Below, piece by piece: positions 28,348 to 36,634 of a DNA stretch of 64,000 bases (its first letter is position 1; every line of letters starts with the position of its first letter). The translations under genes were made by a program, and so were the position numbers. The stretch covers positions 103,927-167,926 of the forward strand of contig NZ_QEII01000272.1 in NCBI RefSeq assembly GCF_003347515.1. Reading direction: 5' to 3'. Origin of the DNA: Rhodoferax ferrireducens (GTDB lineage: Bacteria; Pseudomonadota; Gammaproteobacteria; Burkholderiales; Burkholderiaceae_C). A model generated the notes under the pieces. It searched no databases. It was not told the DNA's origin and saw only the letters and a list, made by a program, of their open reading frames with translations.

Positions 28348-28821
28348 TTACCGGCGGTGCACCTTCATCGCTCGCTCGACTTCGCGTTTGCCCTCGCGGT
28401 CCTTGATGGTGTCGCGCTTGTCATGCTCAGCCTTGCCTTTGGCCAGGGCAATCTCGCATTTGATCTTGCCAGCTTTCCAGTGCAAATTGATCGGCACCAG
28501 CGTGTAACCCTTTTGCAGCACTTTGCCCGTCAGACGTTTGATCTCTTCCTTGTGCAGCAAGAGTTTGCGCGTGCGCACCTTGTCGGGACTGATGTGGGTG
28601 GAGGCGGTGTTCAGGGGATGAATCTGCAGACCGATGATGAACAGCTCGCCATTGCGCACGACGATATAGCCGTCGGTCAGCTGCACCTTGCCTTCGCGCA
28701 GCGACTTGACCTCCCAACCTTCCAGCACCAGACCGGCCTCCAGGCGTTCTTCAAAAAAATAGTTGTAGGCGGCCTTTTTGTTGTCGGCGATGCGGGTAGC
28801 GGTTTCGGGTTTCTTGGCCAT
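28348..28821 (-). CDS. smpB: SsrA-binding protein SmpB
   Basis: 157 residues. Opening [20 protein letters not shown], core [14 protein letters not shown] and the basic C-terminal tail [20 protein letters not shown] are characteristic. SmpB carries tmRNA into the empty A site of stalled ribosomes and its tail occupies the mRNA channel. No tmRNA gene is visible nearby. Divergent from ratA. Confidence 0.95.
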   Translation of the reverse strand: MAKKPETATRIADNKKAAYNYFFEERLEAGLVLEGWEVKSLREGKVQLTDGYIVVRNGELFIIGLQIHPLNTASTHISPDKVRTRKLLLHKEEIKRLTGKVLQKGYTLVPINLHWKAGKIKCEIALAKGKAEHDKRDTIKDREGKREVERAMKVHRR

Positions 28822-28890
28822 AAGGTAAATGTGGGGGTTGTCAGGGGTGCGTACAAGGCTTGTCTACAATCCCGCGCAGACCCCCATTCT

Positions 28891-29334
28891 ATGAAAACCA
28901 TCGCGAAGTCCGTCCTGCTCTGGTACAGCCCGCAAGAAATGTATGTTCTTGTGACCGAAGTCGACCAATACCCCAAATTTCTGCCCTGGTGCGATCGCGC
29001 CCGCGTGGTTAGCTCGGACGCGGGTGGCATGACGGCGGAAGTCGGTATTTCTTTCAGCGGCATCCGCCAGACCTTCACCACCCGCAACGAACACACGCCG
29101 GGTCGCACCGTGGCCATGAAATTGGTGAACGGTCCTTTTTCACGGCTGGATGGCGAGTGGAACTTCGTGCCGCTGGGGGATGGAACGCAGCGCGCCTGCA
29201 AAGTGGAGCTGACGCTGCACTACGGCTTTGACAACGCCACGCTGGGCAAGCTCGTCGGACCGGTGTTTGACAAAATTGCCGGCAGCCTGGTTGACGCCTT
29301 CGTCAAGCGAGCGGTTCAGGTCTATGGCGAATGA
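28891..29334 (+). CDS. ratA: RatA-type START/COQ10 domain protein
   Basis: 147 residues. The fold opens KTIAKSVLLWYSPQEMYVLV, with VDQYPKFLPWC and the C-terminal helix PVFDKIAGSLVDAFVKRA, as in the RatA/COQ10 family. E. coli RatA was described as a 50S-binding toxin; other members bind quinones or lipids. A TACAAT box at 28865-28870 may be its -10. It overlaps ratB by 11 bp. Confidence 0.85.
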   Translation: MKTIAKSVLLWYSPQEMYVLVTEVDQYPKFLPWCDRARVVSSDAGGMTAEVGISFSGIRQTFTTRNEHTPGRTVAMKLVNGPFSRLDGEWNFVPLGDGTQRACKVELTLHYGFDNATLGKLVGPVFDKIAGSLVDAFVKRAVQVYGE

Positions 29335-29671
29335 CATGCGTATTCAGGTGACGGTGGTTTATTCGCCGGTTGCCCGGGATGTGCGGGAGGTGGTCTTGAA
29401 CCTGGCGCCCAACAGCACGGTGCTGGACGCCCTGCAGGCCAGCGGCCTTTTGACTCTGTTCCCAGCGATTGATCAGCCCGCGACAATACTTGGCGTGTGG
29501 GGCCGCAGGGCGAGCCTGGATCAGACGCTGCGGGAAAATGACCGCGTGGAGATTTATCGCCCGCTCACCGTGGACCCCAAAGTGGCACGCCGGGAGCGTT
29601 TTGCCAAGCAGGGAGCGCGGACGGCCGGGCTTTTTGTCAAGAAAAGGGCAGGCGCCAAGGCCGGCTACTAA
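29324..29671 (+). CDS. ratB: RnfH/RatB family ubiquitin-like protein
   Basis: 115 residues from ATG 29324, overlapping the ratA end; ATG 29336 (MRIQVTVVYS) is an alternative. Beta-grasp fold with VVYSPVARDVREVVLNLAP, the GVWGRRASLDQTLRENDRVE loop and YRPLTVDPKVARRERF. It belongs to UPF0125. Role unknown; the ratA-ratB pairing next to smpB is conserved. Confidence 0.85.
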   Translation: MANDMRIQVTVVYSPVARDVREVVLNLAPNSTVLDALQASGLLTLFPAIDQPATILGVWGRRASLDQTLRENDRVEIYRPLTVDPKVARRERFAKQGARTAGLFVKKRAGAKAGY

Positions 29672-29675
29672 GCGC

Positions 29676-30194
29676 TTATTTGCAGTCGGCGTCGATGATG
29701 GACTGGATACGTTTCACCTCGGTGGTACGGGCCACCTCATCCATCACTTCGCGTTCGCCCTTGTCATTGGTCCGGGCAATCCGCACGCCGGAGTCAAAGC
29801 CGGCTTTGGCCTGTTTGGCGCGCGTGCAATTCTCGACTTTTGCTTTTGCGACCCGTTCTTCTTCGGCCTTGCGCTTGAGCGCTTCGGCTTCTTCGGTTTT
29901 CTTTTTCTTTTCGGTCAAGTCTTTGTCAACGCCGCTCAATTTGGGGGCACTGGCTGCTCCCTGAGGTGCCGAAGCCGCCATCGCGACGCCAGCCACAGCG
30001 GACGCCTCCGTCGGACGGGCCGTTGCGCCTCGCCCGCCGGGTCGTTTCAGAATATTTTTTTCCAGAATGTCGGCGGGTGGCGCACGGTCGCTGAAGACCT
30101 TGCGTCCATCCTTGTCAGTCCATTGCCACTGGGCGGACGCCGCCATCGAGATCAGGCAGGCGGCTCCCATCAAAAAATTGCGGATTCGATTCAT
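29676..30194 (-). CDS. DUF4124 domain protein, secreted
   Basis: 172 residues. A signal peptide ([21 protein letters not shown]) is followed at once by [20 protein letters not shown], the DUF4124 pattern. A long charged helical stretch (about 85-125, rich in Lys/Glu) could form a coiled coil, then [20 protein letters not shown]. Periplasmic, function unknown. Convergent with ratB. Confidence 0.78.
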   Translation of the reverse strand: MNRIRNFLMGAACLISMAASAQWQWTDKDGRKVFSDRAPPADILEKNILKRPGGRGATARPTEASAVAGVAMAASAPQGAASAPKLSGVDKDLTEKKKKTEEAEALKRKAEEERVAKAKVENCTRAKQAKAGFDSGVRIARTNDKGEREVMDEVARTTEVKRIQSIIDADCK

Positions 30195-30296
30195 GGCTGG
30201 AGTTTAGCCCGCGCCAGACTGATTACTCAATTGCGCACCTCCATGGGGCCGCACCTCAAGGCCATTCCCACACGGTCGACGTGTCCGTGGCGCGGG

Positions 30297-30302
30297 TACA
30301 AT
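30297..30302 (+). promoter_or_regulatory. Putative -10 box of guaB-guaA
   Basis: TACAAT lies 20 bp before the guaB start; a poor -35 candidate (TCGACG) precedes it at 15 bp. The same TACAAT hexamer precedes ratA and rimP, which makes it credible. Confidence 0.4.
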
Positions 30303-30322
30303 CCGCCATTTGGAGCTTAGAC

Positions 30323-31792
30323 ATGCGCCTAATCGGCAAAGCGCTCACCTTCGACGACGTCTTGTTGGTGCCCGCGTTCTCCCAAGTCCTGCCAAAGGAC
30401 ACATCCCTCGCCACCCGTTTCTCCCGCAACATTGCACTGAATTTGCCCCTGGTGTCTGCCGCCATGGACACCGTCACCGAAGCCCGGCTGGCGATTGCCA
30501 TCGCGCAAGAAGGCGGCATCGGCATCGTCCACAAAAACATGTCGGCCCAGGAGCAGGCCGCGCAGGTCGCCAAGGTCAAACGCTATGAATCTGGGGTGTT
30601 GCGTGACCCAGTCGTGATCACGCCCCATCACACCGTGCGCCAGGTCATGGACTTGTCAGCGCAACTCGGCGTGTCGGGCTTTCCGGTATGCGATGGCGGC
30701 AAAGTGGTCGGCATAGTCACCGGACGCGATCTGCGCTTCGAGACCCGTTACGACCTGCCGGTGAGCCACATCATGACGCAGCGTGACAAGCTGGTCACCG
30801 TGCCGGACGGCACCACGCTGGCCCAAGCCAAAGTCTTGTTGAACCAGTACAAGATCGAGCGCCTGCTGGTAGTCAACGACGCGTTTGAGCTCAAGGGTTT
30901 GATCACCGTCAAGGACATTACCAAGCAGACCAGCTTCCCCAACGCGGCGCGTGACGCCCAAGGCAAACTGCGCGTCGGTGCTGCCGTCGGCGTGGGCGAG
31001 GGCACGGAAGAGCGGGTTGAAGCGCTGGTGCGTGCCGGTGTCGACGCCATCGTGGTGGACACCGCCCACGGCCATAGCAAGGGCGTCATTGAGCGCGTGC
31101 GCTGGGTCAAACGAAATTATCCGCAGGTTGACGTGATCGGTGGCAACATTGCCACCGGCGCCGCAGCGCTAGCCCTGGCCGAAGCAGGTGCCGATGCGGT
31201 CAAGGTTGGTATCGGCCCTGGCTCCATCTGCACAACGCGCATCGTGGCCGGCGTGGGCGTACCCCAGATCATGGCCATTGACAGTGTGGCCACGGCGCTC
31301 AAAGGCAGCGGCATCCCCTTGATTGCCGACGGCGGCATTCGCTACAGCGGGGACATCTCCAAGGCATTGGCCGCTGGCGCCAGCACCGTGATGATGGGGG
31401 GCATGTTTGCCGGCACCGAAGAGGCGCCTGGTGAAGTCATCCTGTTTCAGGGTCGCAGCTACAAGAGCTACCGTGGCATGGGCAGCATTGGCGCCATGCA
31501 GCAGGGCAGTGCCGATCGTTATTTTCAGGAATCCACCACCGGCAACCCCAACGCCGACAAGCTGGTGCCCGAAGGTATTGAAGGGCGAGTGCCCTACAAG
31601 GGCTCCATGGTGTCCATCGTGTACCAGATGGCCGGTGGCGTGCGCGCCAGCATGGGCTATTGCGGTTGCGCCACGATTGAGGCCATGCAGAACGAGGCTG
31701 AGTTTGTGGAAATCACCACCGCCGGTATTCGCGAAAGCCATGTGCACGACGTGCAAATCACCAAAGAAGCGCCCAACTACCGAGCCGACTGA
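30323..31792 (+). CDS. guaB: Inosine-5'-monophosphate dehydrogenase
   Basis: 489 residues from ATG 30323 ([20 protein letters not shown]); an upstream extension to 30281 is open but includes the promoter. The catalytic cysteine is C303 in [20 protein letters not shown]. Two CBS domains (about residues 90-205) sit inside the TIM barrel and the flap [19 protein letters not shown] follows. It oxidises IMP to XMP, the committed step of GMP synthesis. The stop overlaps the guaA start (TGATG). Confidence 0.96.
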   Translation: MRLIGKALTFDDVLLVPAFSQVLPKDTSLATRFSRNIALNLPLVSAAMDTVTEARLAIAIAQEGGIGIVHKNMSAQEQAAQVAKVKRYESGVLRDPVVITPHHTVRQVMDLSAQLGVSGFPVCDGGKVVGIVTGRDLRFETRYDLPVSHIMTQRDKLVTVPDGTTLAQAKVLLNQYKIERLLVVNDAFELKGLITVKDITKQTSFPNAARDAQGKLRVGAAVGVGEGTEERVEALVRAGVDAIVVDTAHGHSKGVIERVRWVKRNYPQVDVIGGNIATGAAALALAEAGADAVKVGIGPGSICTTRIVAGVGVPQIMAIDSVATALKGSGIPLIADGGIRYSGDISKALAAGASTVMMGGMFAGTEEAPGEVILFQGRSYKSYRGMGSIGAMQQGSADRYFQESTTGNPNADKLVPEGIEGRVPYKGSMVSIVYQMAGGVRASMGYCGCATIEAMQNEAEFVEITTAGIRESHVHDVQITKEAPNYRAD

Positions 31793-33402
31793 TGCACCAG
31801 AAAATCCTCATCCTTGACTTTGGCTCCCAGGTCACCCAGCTGATTGCGCGTCGCATCCGCGAAGCGCATGTGTTTTGCGAAGTTCATCCCTGTGATGTGA
31901 GTGACGACTGGGTGCGCGCTTATGCGCGCGACGGCAAGCTCAAGGGCATCATCCTGTCCGGTAGCCACGCCAGCACCTACGAAGAACACGACCTGCGGGC
32001 GCCGCAGGTGGTCTATGAACTGGGTATTCCGGTGCTGGGCATCTGTTACGGCATGTTCACCATGGCGGTGCAACTCGGTGGGCTGGTCGCGCCCAGTAGC
32101 AAACGCGAGTTTGGTCACGCCGATGTGCGGGCGCATGGACACACCCAGTTGCTTGAAGGCATTCAGGACTACAAGACGCCCATGGGCCACGGTATGTTGC
32201 AGGTGTGGATGAGCCACGGTGACAAGGTGACCGAGTTGCCGCACGGCTTCAAGCTGATGGCCAGCACCGACAGTTGCCCGATTGCCGGCATGGCCGATGA
32301 AGAGCGCCGCTTCTACGGTGTGCAATTCCACCCGGAAGTGACGCACACCAAGCGCGGTGCGGCGATTCTGGAACGCTTTGTGCTCGATATTTGCGGCACC
32401 CGGCCCGACTGGATCATGGGTGATTACATCAGCGAAGCGGTGGAACAGATCCGCGCCCAGGTCGGCACGGATGAAGTGATTCTGGGTCTGTCCGGCGGGG
32501 TCGATTCATCGGTGGCGGCGGCGCTGATTCACCGCGCCATTGGCGACCAGCTCACTTGCGTGTTCGTTGACCATGGCTTGCTGCGCCAGGACGAAGGCGA
32601 CATGGTGATGGAGATGTTTGTCGGCAAACTGCACGCCAAGGTGATCCGGGTCGATGCCGCGGACCAGTTCCTGGGGCATCTGAAAGGCGTGAGTGAGCCT
32701 GAAGCCAAGCGCAAGATCATTGGCCGCGAATTCGTGGAAGTGTTCAAAAGCGAGGCCGGCAAACTGAAAAATGACCAGTCGCGCCATGTGGCCTGGCTGG
32801 CGCAGGGCACCATCTATCCAGACGTGATCGAGTCGGGCGGTGCCAAGACCAAAAAAGCGGTGGTCATCAAGAGCCACCACAACGTGGGTGGCTTGCCGGA
32901 GCTGCTGGGCCTCAAATTGCTGGAGCCGCTGCGCGAGTTGTTCAAGGACGAAGTGCGCGAACTGGGTGTGGCGCTGGGCTTGCCCTACCACATGGTTTAC
33001 CGCCACCCGTTCCCGGGACCGGGCCTGGGCGTGCGGATTCTGGGTGAGGTCAAAAAGGAATACGCTGACCTGTTGCGCCGGGCCGATGCGATCTTCATTG
33101 AAGAGCTGCGCAACTTCATCGACCCGGACAGTGGCAAGAGTTGGTACGACCTGACCAGCCAGGCCTTTACCGTGTTCTTGCCGGTCAAGAGCGTGGGCGT
33201 GATGGGCGATGGCCGCACTTACGATTACGTGGTGGCCCTGCGCGCCGTGCAGACCAGCGACTTCATGACCGCCGACTGGGCCGAGTTGCCGTATGCACTG
33301 CTCAAGAAAGTCTCCAGCCGCATCATCAACGAGGTTCGTGGTATCAACCGTGTGACCTATGACGTTAGCAGCAAGCCACCTGCCACCATTGAGTGGGAGT
33401 GA
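31792..33402 (+). CDS. guaA: GMP synthase (glutamine-hydrolysing)
   Basis: 536 residues. The class I glutamine amidotransferase domain has C85 in VLGICYGMF and the His/Glu pair in QFHPEVTHT. The ATP-pyrophosphatase domain has the P-loop [13 protein letters not shown] near residues 231-243, and the dimerisation domain ends [20 protein letters not shown]. It aminates XMP to GMP. Translationally coupled to guaB. Confidence 0.96.
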   Translation: MHQKILILDFGSQVTQLIARRIREAHVFCEVHPCDVSDDWVRAYARDGKLKGIILSGSHASTYEEHDLRAPQVVYELGIPVLGICYGMFTMAVQLGGLVAPSSKREFGHADVRAHGHTQLLEGIQDYKTPMGHGMLQVWMSHGDKVTELPHGFKLMASTDSCPIAGMADEERRFYGVQFHPEVTHTKRGAAILERFVLDICGTRPDWIMGDYISEAVEQIRAQVGTDEVILGLSGGVDSSVAAALIHRAIGDQLTCVFVDHGLLRQDEGDMVMEMFVGKLHAKVIRVDAADQFLGHLKGVSEPEAKRKIIGREFVEVFKSEAGKLKNDQSRHVAWLAQGTIYPDVIESGGAKTKKAVVIKSHHNVGGLPELLGLKLLEPLRELFKDEVRELGVALGLPYHMVYRHPFPGPGLGVRILGEVKKEYADLLRRADAIFIEELRNFIDPDSGKSWYDLTSQAFTVFLPVKSVGVMGDGRTYDYVVALRAVQTSDFMTADWAELPYALLKKVSSRIINEVRGINRVTYDVSSKPPATIEWE

Positions 33403-33408
33403 TTCCCG

Positions 33409-33444
33409 GGCGCCGTCACGTTCCTTCGACGGCATGACGGCGCC
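33409..33444. repeat. Perfect inverted repeat between guaA and tadA
   Basis: GGCGCCGTCA (33409-33418) and TGACGGCGCC (33435-33444) form a 10 bp stem with a 16-base loop. No T-run follows on either strand, so it is not a standard terminator. It may be an mRNA-stabilising or REP-like hairpin, or a Rho-assisted stop. Confidence 0.6.
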
Positions 33445-33459
33445 ATAAGCCCAACGGCC

Positions 33460-34653
33460 ATGAATGACGCCCATTTCATGGCGCTCGCACTGGCGCAGGC
33501 CCATGTCGCCATGGCGGCCGGTGAAGTGCCGGTGGGCGCTGTCATGGTCTGCGAGGGTCAGGTGATTGCCGTCGGCAGCAACGCCCCCCTGGGTCGTCAC
33601 GATCCGACCGCCCATGCTGAAATTGTGGCTCTGCGGGCCGCGGCCCTGGTCTTGGGCAACTACCGCCTGACGGATTGCGAGTTGTTTGTCACGCTGGAGC
33701 CCTGTGCCATGTGTGTTGGCGCCATGCTGCATGCACGCCTCAAGCGCCTGGTGTTTGGCGCCTCAGACCCCAAAACCGGTGCAGCCGGCTCGGTTCTGGA
33801 TTTGTTCTCCAACCCCCGATTGAATCACCACACGCTCGTGCAGGGAGGGGTGATGGCAGTTGAGTGTTCAGTTCTCTTACAGAACTTTTTCAAACAAAAG
33901 CGCGAGCAGATTCGCAGTAGCACCAGCCCGGTGCGCGATGACGCCGTGCGAACGCCGGACGCGCAGTTTGGAAAGCTGCCGGATTACCCCTGGCCCCCTC
34001 ATTACCTCAGTAATTTGCCGACACTCGCCGGGCTGCGGCTGCATTACCTCGATCTTGACCCCGAGCCCAACACTGGCAAGGCAGCGCGGACCTACCTTTG
34101 TCTGCATGGCAGTTCGGCCTGGAGCTACCTGTTCCGAAAAATGATTCCAGCCTGGCTGGCAGCCGGGAGCAGGGTGGTTGCGCCTGACCTGATCGGCTTT
34201 GGCAAGAGTGACAAACCCAAGAAAGACGTTTTTCACCAACTCAGCTGGCACCGCCAGGTTCTGCAGGAGTTGGTGGAACGACTGGATCTGACAAACGTGG
34301 TCCTGGTGGTGCAGGATGGGGACGAATGGCTGGGCCTGACGTTGCCCATGACCGATGAACGCCGTTACTGTGGCCTGCTGGTGCTGAATGCGGCCGTGGA
34401 TGCCGGTGACCCAGCGTACGAAGCACCCTTTCCAGATCGCGGCCACCGCGCCGCCGTGCGGGCCTTCCCGCGCATGGTGGCAGAATTCGTGAATGCCAAT
34501 GGTGCCGCCGTGGCACAACAGACCCGCGAATTCTGGCAGAAGCGCTGGCCGGGCCAAACCCTGACAGCGCCGCCGGGCACCTTCATGCAAGACCAGGGCG
34601 AATCCATCGCCCGGACTGCCATCGAGTATTTTGTATCTCCCCAACCTGTCTGA
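33460..34653 (+). CDS. tadA: TadA-type tRNA adenosine deaminase fused to a degenerate alpha/beta hydrolase
   Basis: 397 residues, over twice the usual TadA length. Residues 1-150 form a complete deaminase: zinc ligands H52 and C82/C85 and proton-shuttle E54, in DPTAHAEIV and EPCAMC. It converts A34 to inosine in tRNA-Arg. Residues about 165-397 resemble haloalkane-dehalogenase-type hydrolases: YLCLHGSSAWSYLFRK, VVAPDLIGFGKSDKP and nucleophile D286 in VVQDGDEWLGLTLP. The usual catalytic histidine before the FVQE-like motif is T374 (GTFMQDQGE), and the domain is about 60 residues short. The second half is therefore probably not a working hydrolase. The frame is uninterrupted. Confidence 0.88.
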   Translation: MNDAHFMALALAQAHVAMAAGEVPVGAVMVCEGQVIAVGSNAPLGRHDPTAHAEIVALRAAALVLGNYRLTDCELFVTLEPCAMCVGAMLHARLKRLVFGASDPKTGAAGSVLDLFSNPRLNHHTLVQGGVMAVECSVLLQNFFKQKREQIRSSTSPVRDDAVRTPDAQFGKLPDYPWPPHYLSNLPTLAGLRLHYLDLDPEPNTGKAARTYLCLHGSSAWSYLFRKMIPAWLAAGSRVVAPDLIGFGKSDKPKKDVFHQLSWHRQVLQELVERLDLTNVVLVVQDGDEWLGLTLPMTDERRYCGLLVLNAAVDAGDPAYEAPFPDRGHRAAVRAFPRMVAEFVNANGAAVAQQTREFWQKRWPGQTLTAPPGTFMQDQGESIARTAIEYFVSPQPV

Positions 34654-34660
34654 CGCCTTC

Positions 34661-35662
34661 GTGAAAAAACACATTTACATTTATTCCCCTTCCGGCGCCG
34701 TGCGCGACAAGGCCGCTTTTCGTCGTGGCGTGGCGCGTCTGAAAACCTTGGGACATGAGGTCGAGATTGATGAGGCGGCGCTGGCCAGCCATCTGCGCTT
34801 TGCGGGCGACGACGAGACCCGGCTGGCGGCTATCCATCGTGCGGCCGCCAGCGGTGCCGATGTGGCCCTGGTTTCGCGGGGCGGCTATGGCCTGACCCGT
34901 ATTCTGGGCGGCATTCACTATAAGCAAGTCGCGAAAGCGATCGATGCGGGCATGCTGTTTGTTGGCATCAGCGATTTCACGGCGTTTCAGAACGCTGTGC
35001 TGGCCCGCACCGGCAGCGTGACCTGGGCCGGACCGGCGCTGTGCGAAGGTTTTGGCGTCGGCGGCAAGGCGGACGTGGCCGATGGTCAAGATAGCGGCGA
35101 GAAACAGTTGCCAGATGACATCATGGAAGCCTGCTTTGACGATCTCGTCCAGGGACAAGGGGAGGGCGCAGGCTGGCGGCAAAACCGTGAGACAACCCGG
35201 ATTGCTTCAAATTCAATAGCTGCTTCCGCAATCAATACGGGGGCTACAACCGAATTTAGTGTAAAAAAAGCAGTCATGTGGGGTGGCAACCTGACGGTTT
35301 TGAGCGCCCTGGTGGGCACGCCTTATTTCCCGGATATCAAAGGTGGCATCCTGTTTCTGGAGGATGTGGCTGAGCACCCCTATCGCATCGAACGCATGCT
35401 CACGCAACTGCTGCACGCCGGTGTGCTGGGGCGTCAAAAAGCCATTCTCATGGGCCAGTTCACCGAGTTCAAGCTAGTGCCGCACGACCGCGGTTACAAA
35501 TTGCAGAGTGTGGTGGACTGGCTGCGCCAGCAGATCAAAGTGCCGGTACTCACCAACTTGCCCTACGGTCATGTCGCCACCAAAGTGATCTTGCCAGTGG
35601 GGGCCAAAACCGATCTGCTGGTGGAAGGGCGCGATGCCTTGCTCTTTTGGGGCCACAGCTGA
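34661..35662 (+). CDS. ldcA: LD-carboxypeptidase (S66 family)
   Basis: 333 residues from GTG 34661, 7 bp after the previous stop; an upstream TTG at 34631 is less likely. The S66 triad is visible: S104 (FVGISDFTAF), E234 (ILFLEDVAEH) and H304 (LPYGHVATK). The enzyme cleaves the D-Ala from murein tetrapeptides in cell-wall recycling. Residues about 180-204 carry the interspersed repeat between the two lobes. No signal peptide, so cytoplasmic as expected. Confidence 0.9.
   Translation: MKKHIYIYSPSGAVRDKAAFRRGVARLKTLGHEVEIDEAALASHLRFAGDDETRLAAIHRAAASGADVALVSRGGYGLTRILGGIHYKQVAKAIDAGMLFVGISDFTAFQNAVLARTGSVTWAGPALCEGFGVGGKADVADGQDSGEKQLPDDIMEACFDDLVQGQGEGAGWRQNRETTRIASNSIAASAINTGATTEFSVKKAVMWGGNLTVLSALVGTPYFPDIKGGILFLEDVAEHPYRIERMLTQLLHAGVLGRQKAILMGQFTEFKLVPHDRGYKLQSVVDWLRQQIKVPVLTNLPYGHVATKVILPVGAKTDLLVEGRDALLFWGHS
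35201..35260 (+). repeat. Interspersed repeat, copy C (inside ldcA)
   Basis: Core AATAGCTGCTTCCGC, spacer, TACGGGGGCTACAACCG, then AATTTAGTG. It encodes ASNSIAASAINTGATTEF in frame, between the N-terminal and C-terminal lobes of the enzyme. Confidence 0.72.
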
Positions 35663-35718
35663 CAGGCTGGGGATATGCCCTAAACTGTGCCCATTTTCAA
35701 GAAACGGACCCGTTGGGA

Positions 35719-36633
35719 ATGAGTGTTCACACTACGGTCGTATTTGCCGATCTGTTTGGCAGCACAGGGGCTTTTGAAGCCTTGGGCAATGTCCGTGCGA
35801 CGCAGGCCGTGACGCAGGTAACGACGTGGATTGCAGGGGTTGTTGAATCACATGGCGGACGCGTTGTCAAAATGCTCGGCGATGGGGTACTGTCCTTGTT
35901 TGGGGACAATCCGTCCGCCATCAATGCCGTGGTGGAGATGCAGCGCACCCACCAACAACGCATCACCCAGATACCGCTGGCCCACCGCATGCCCATCCGT
36001 ATTGGCGTTGCCGGCGGAGATGTTGAAATTGTGGATGGTGACTGCTATGGGGATGCCGTCAATATCGCATCGCGTCTGAGCGATCTTTCTGGTCCGCACC
36101 AGATCTGGGCCAACAGCGCGGCGCTAAAGGGCACCGATGAAGCAGAAGGCGTGCGCTTTCGTATGTTGGGTCCCATCAGCATTCGGGGCCGAGCCGAGCC
36201 ATGTACGGTTTACCAGGTTGAGTGGCAAGAAGACGTCACGTCGGATTTTCTGACCGTGCAGGCAGATCTTGATTCCCCGCTGGAGGGTGTTCAGACAGAT
36301 GTGTTGGGTGGGCAGGTCGAGCTGACCTGTCTGGAGACTAGCAAGACTTTCAAAGCATTCGAACTTCCGATTCACATTGGTCGAGCGCATCAAGCTGAGT
36401 TTGTGGTCAGTGAACCTCGCGTATCCCGCATGCACGCGCGCATCGACTGGCGCAATGGCAGCGTCATGCTGGTCGACGTCAGCTCCTATGGCTGTTGGGT
36501 ACGGTTTTCAGGCGGCGGCTCAGACTTGCTGCTGCGGCGGGAAGAATGTGTCTTGCATGGACACGGGGAAATTGCCCTCGGCTCATCGTTTGCTGATCTG
36601 AGCGCGCCTACGGTACGCTTCAGCGTTTCCTGA
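35719..36633 (+). CDS. Class III nucleotide cyclase fused to an FHA domain
   Basis: 304 residues from ATG 35719. The N-terminal cyclase homology domain (about 5-165) has the two metal aspartates, in VVFADLFGST and VKMLGDGVLSLF, and the GDCYGDAVNIASRL helix. The C-terminal FHA domain (about 215-304) shows GR, then RVSRMHARI, then SSYGCWV, the phosphothreonine-binding pattern. It could make cAMP under control of a Ser/Thr-phosphorylated partner. It is convergent with the GspE-like ATPase, the stops being one base apart. A functional link is only suggested. Confidence 0.85.
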   Translation: MSVHTTVVFADLFGSTGAFEALGNVRATQAVTQVTTWIAGVVESHGGRVVKMLGDGVLSLFGDNPSAINAVVEMQRTHQQRITQIPLAHRMPIRIGVAGGDVEIVDGDCYGDAVNIASRLSDLSGPHQIWANSAALKGTDEAEGVRFRMLGPISIRGRAEPCTVYQVEWQEDVTSDFLTVQADLDSPLEGVQTDVLGGQVELTCLETSKTFKAFELPIHIGRAHQAEFVVSEPRVSRMHARIDWRNGSVMLVDVSSYGCWVRFSGGGSDLLLRREECVLHGHGEIALGSSFADLSAPTVRFSVS

Positions 36634-36634
36634 C

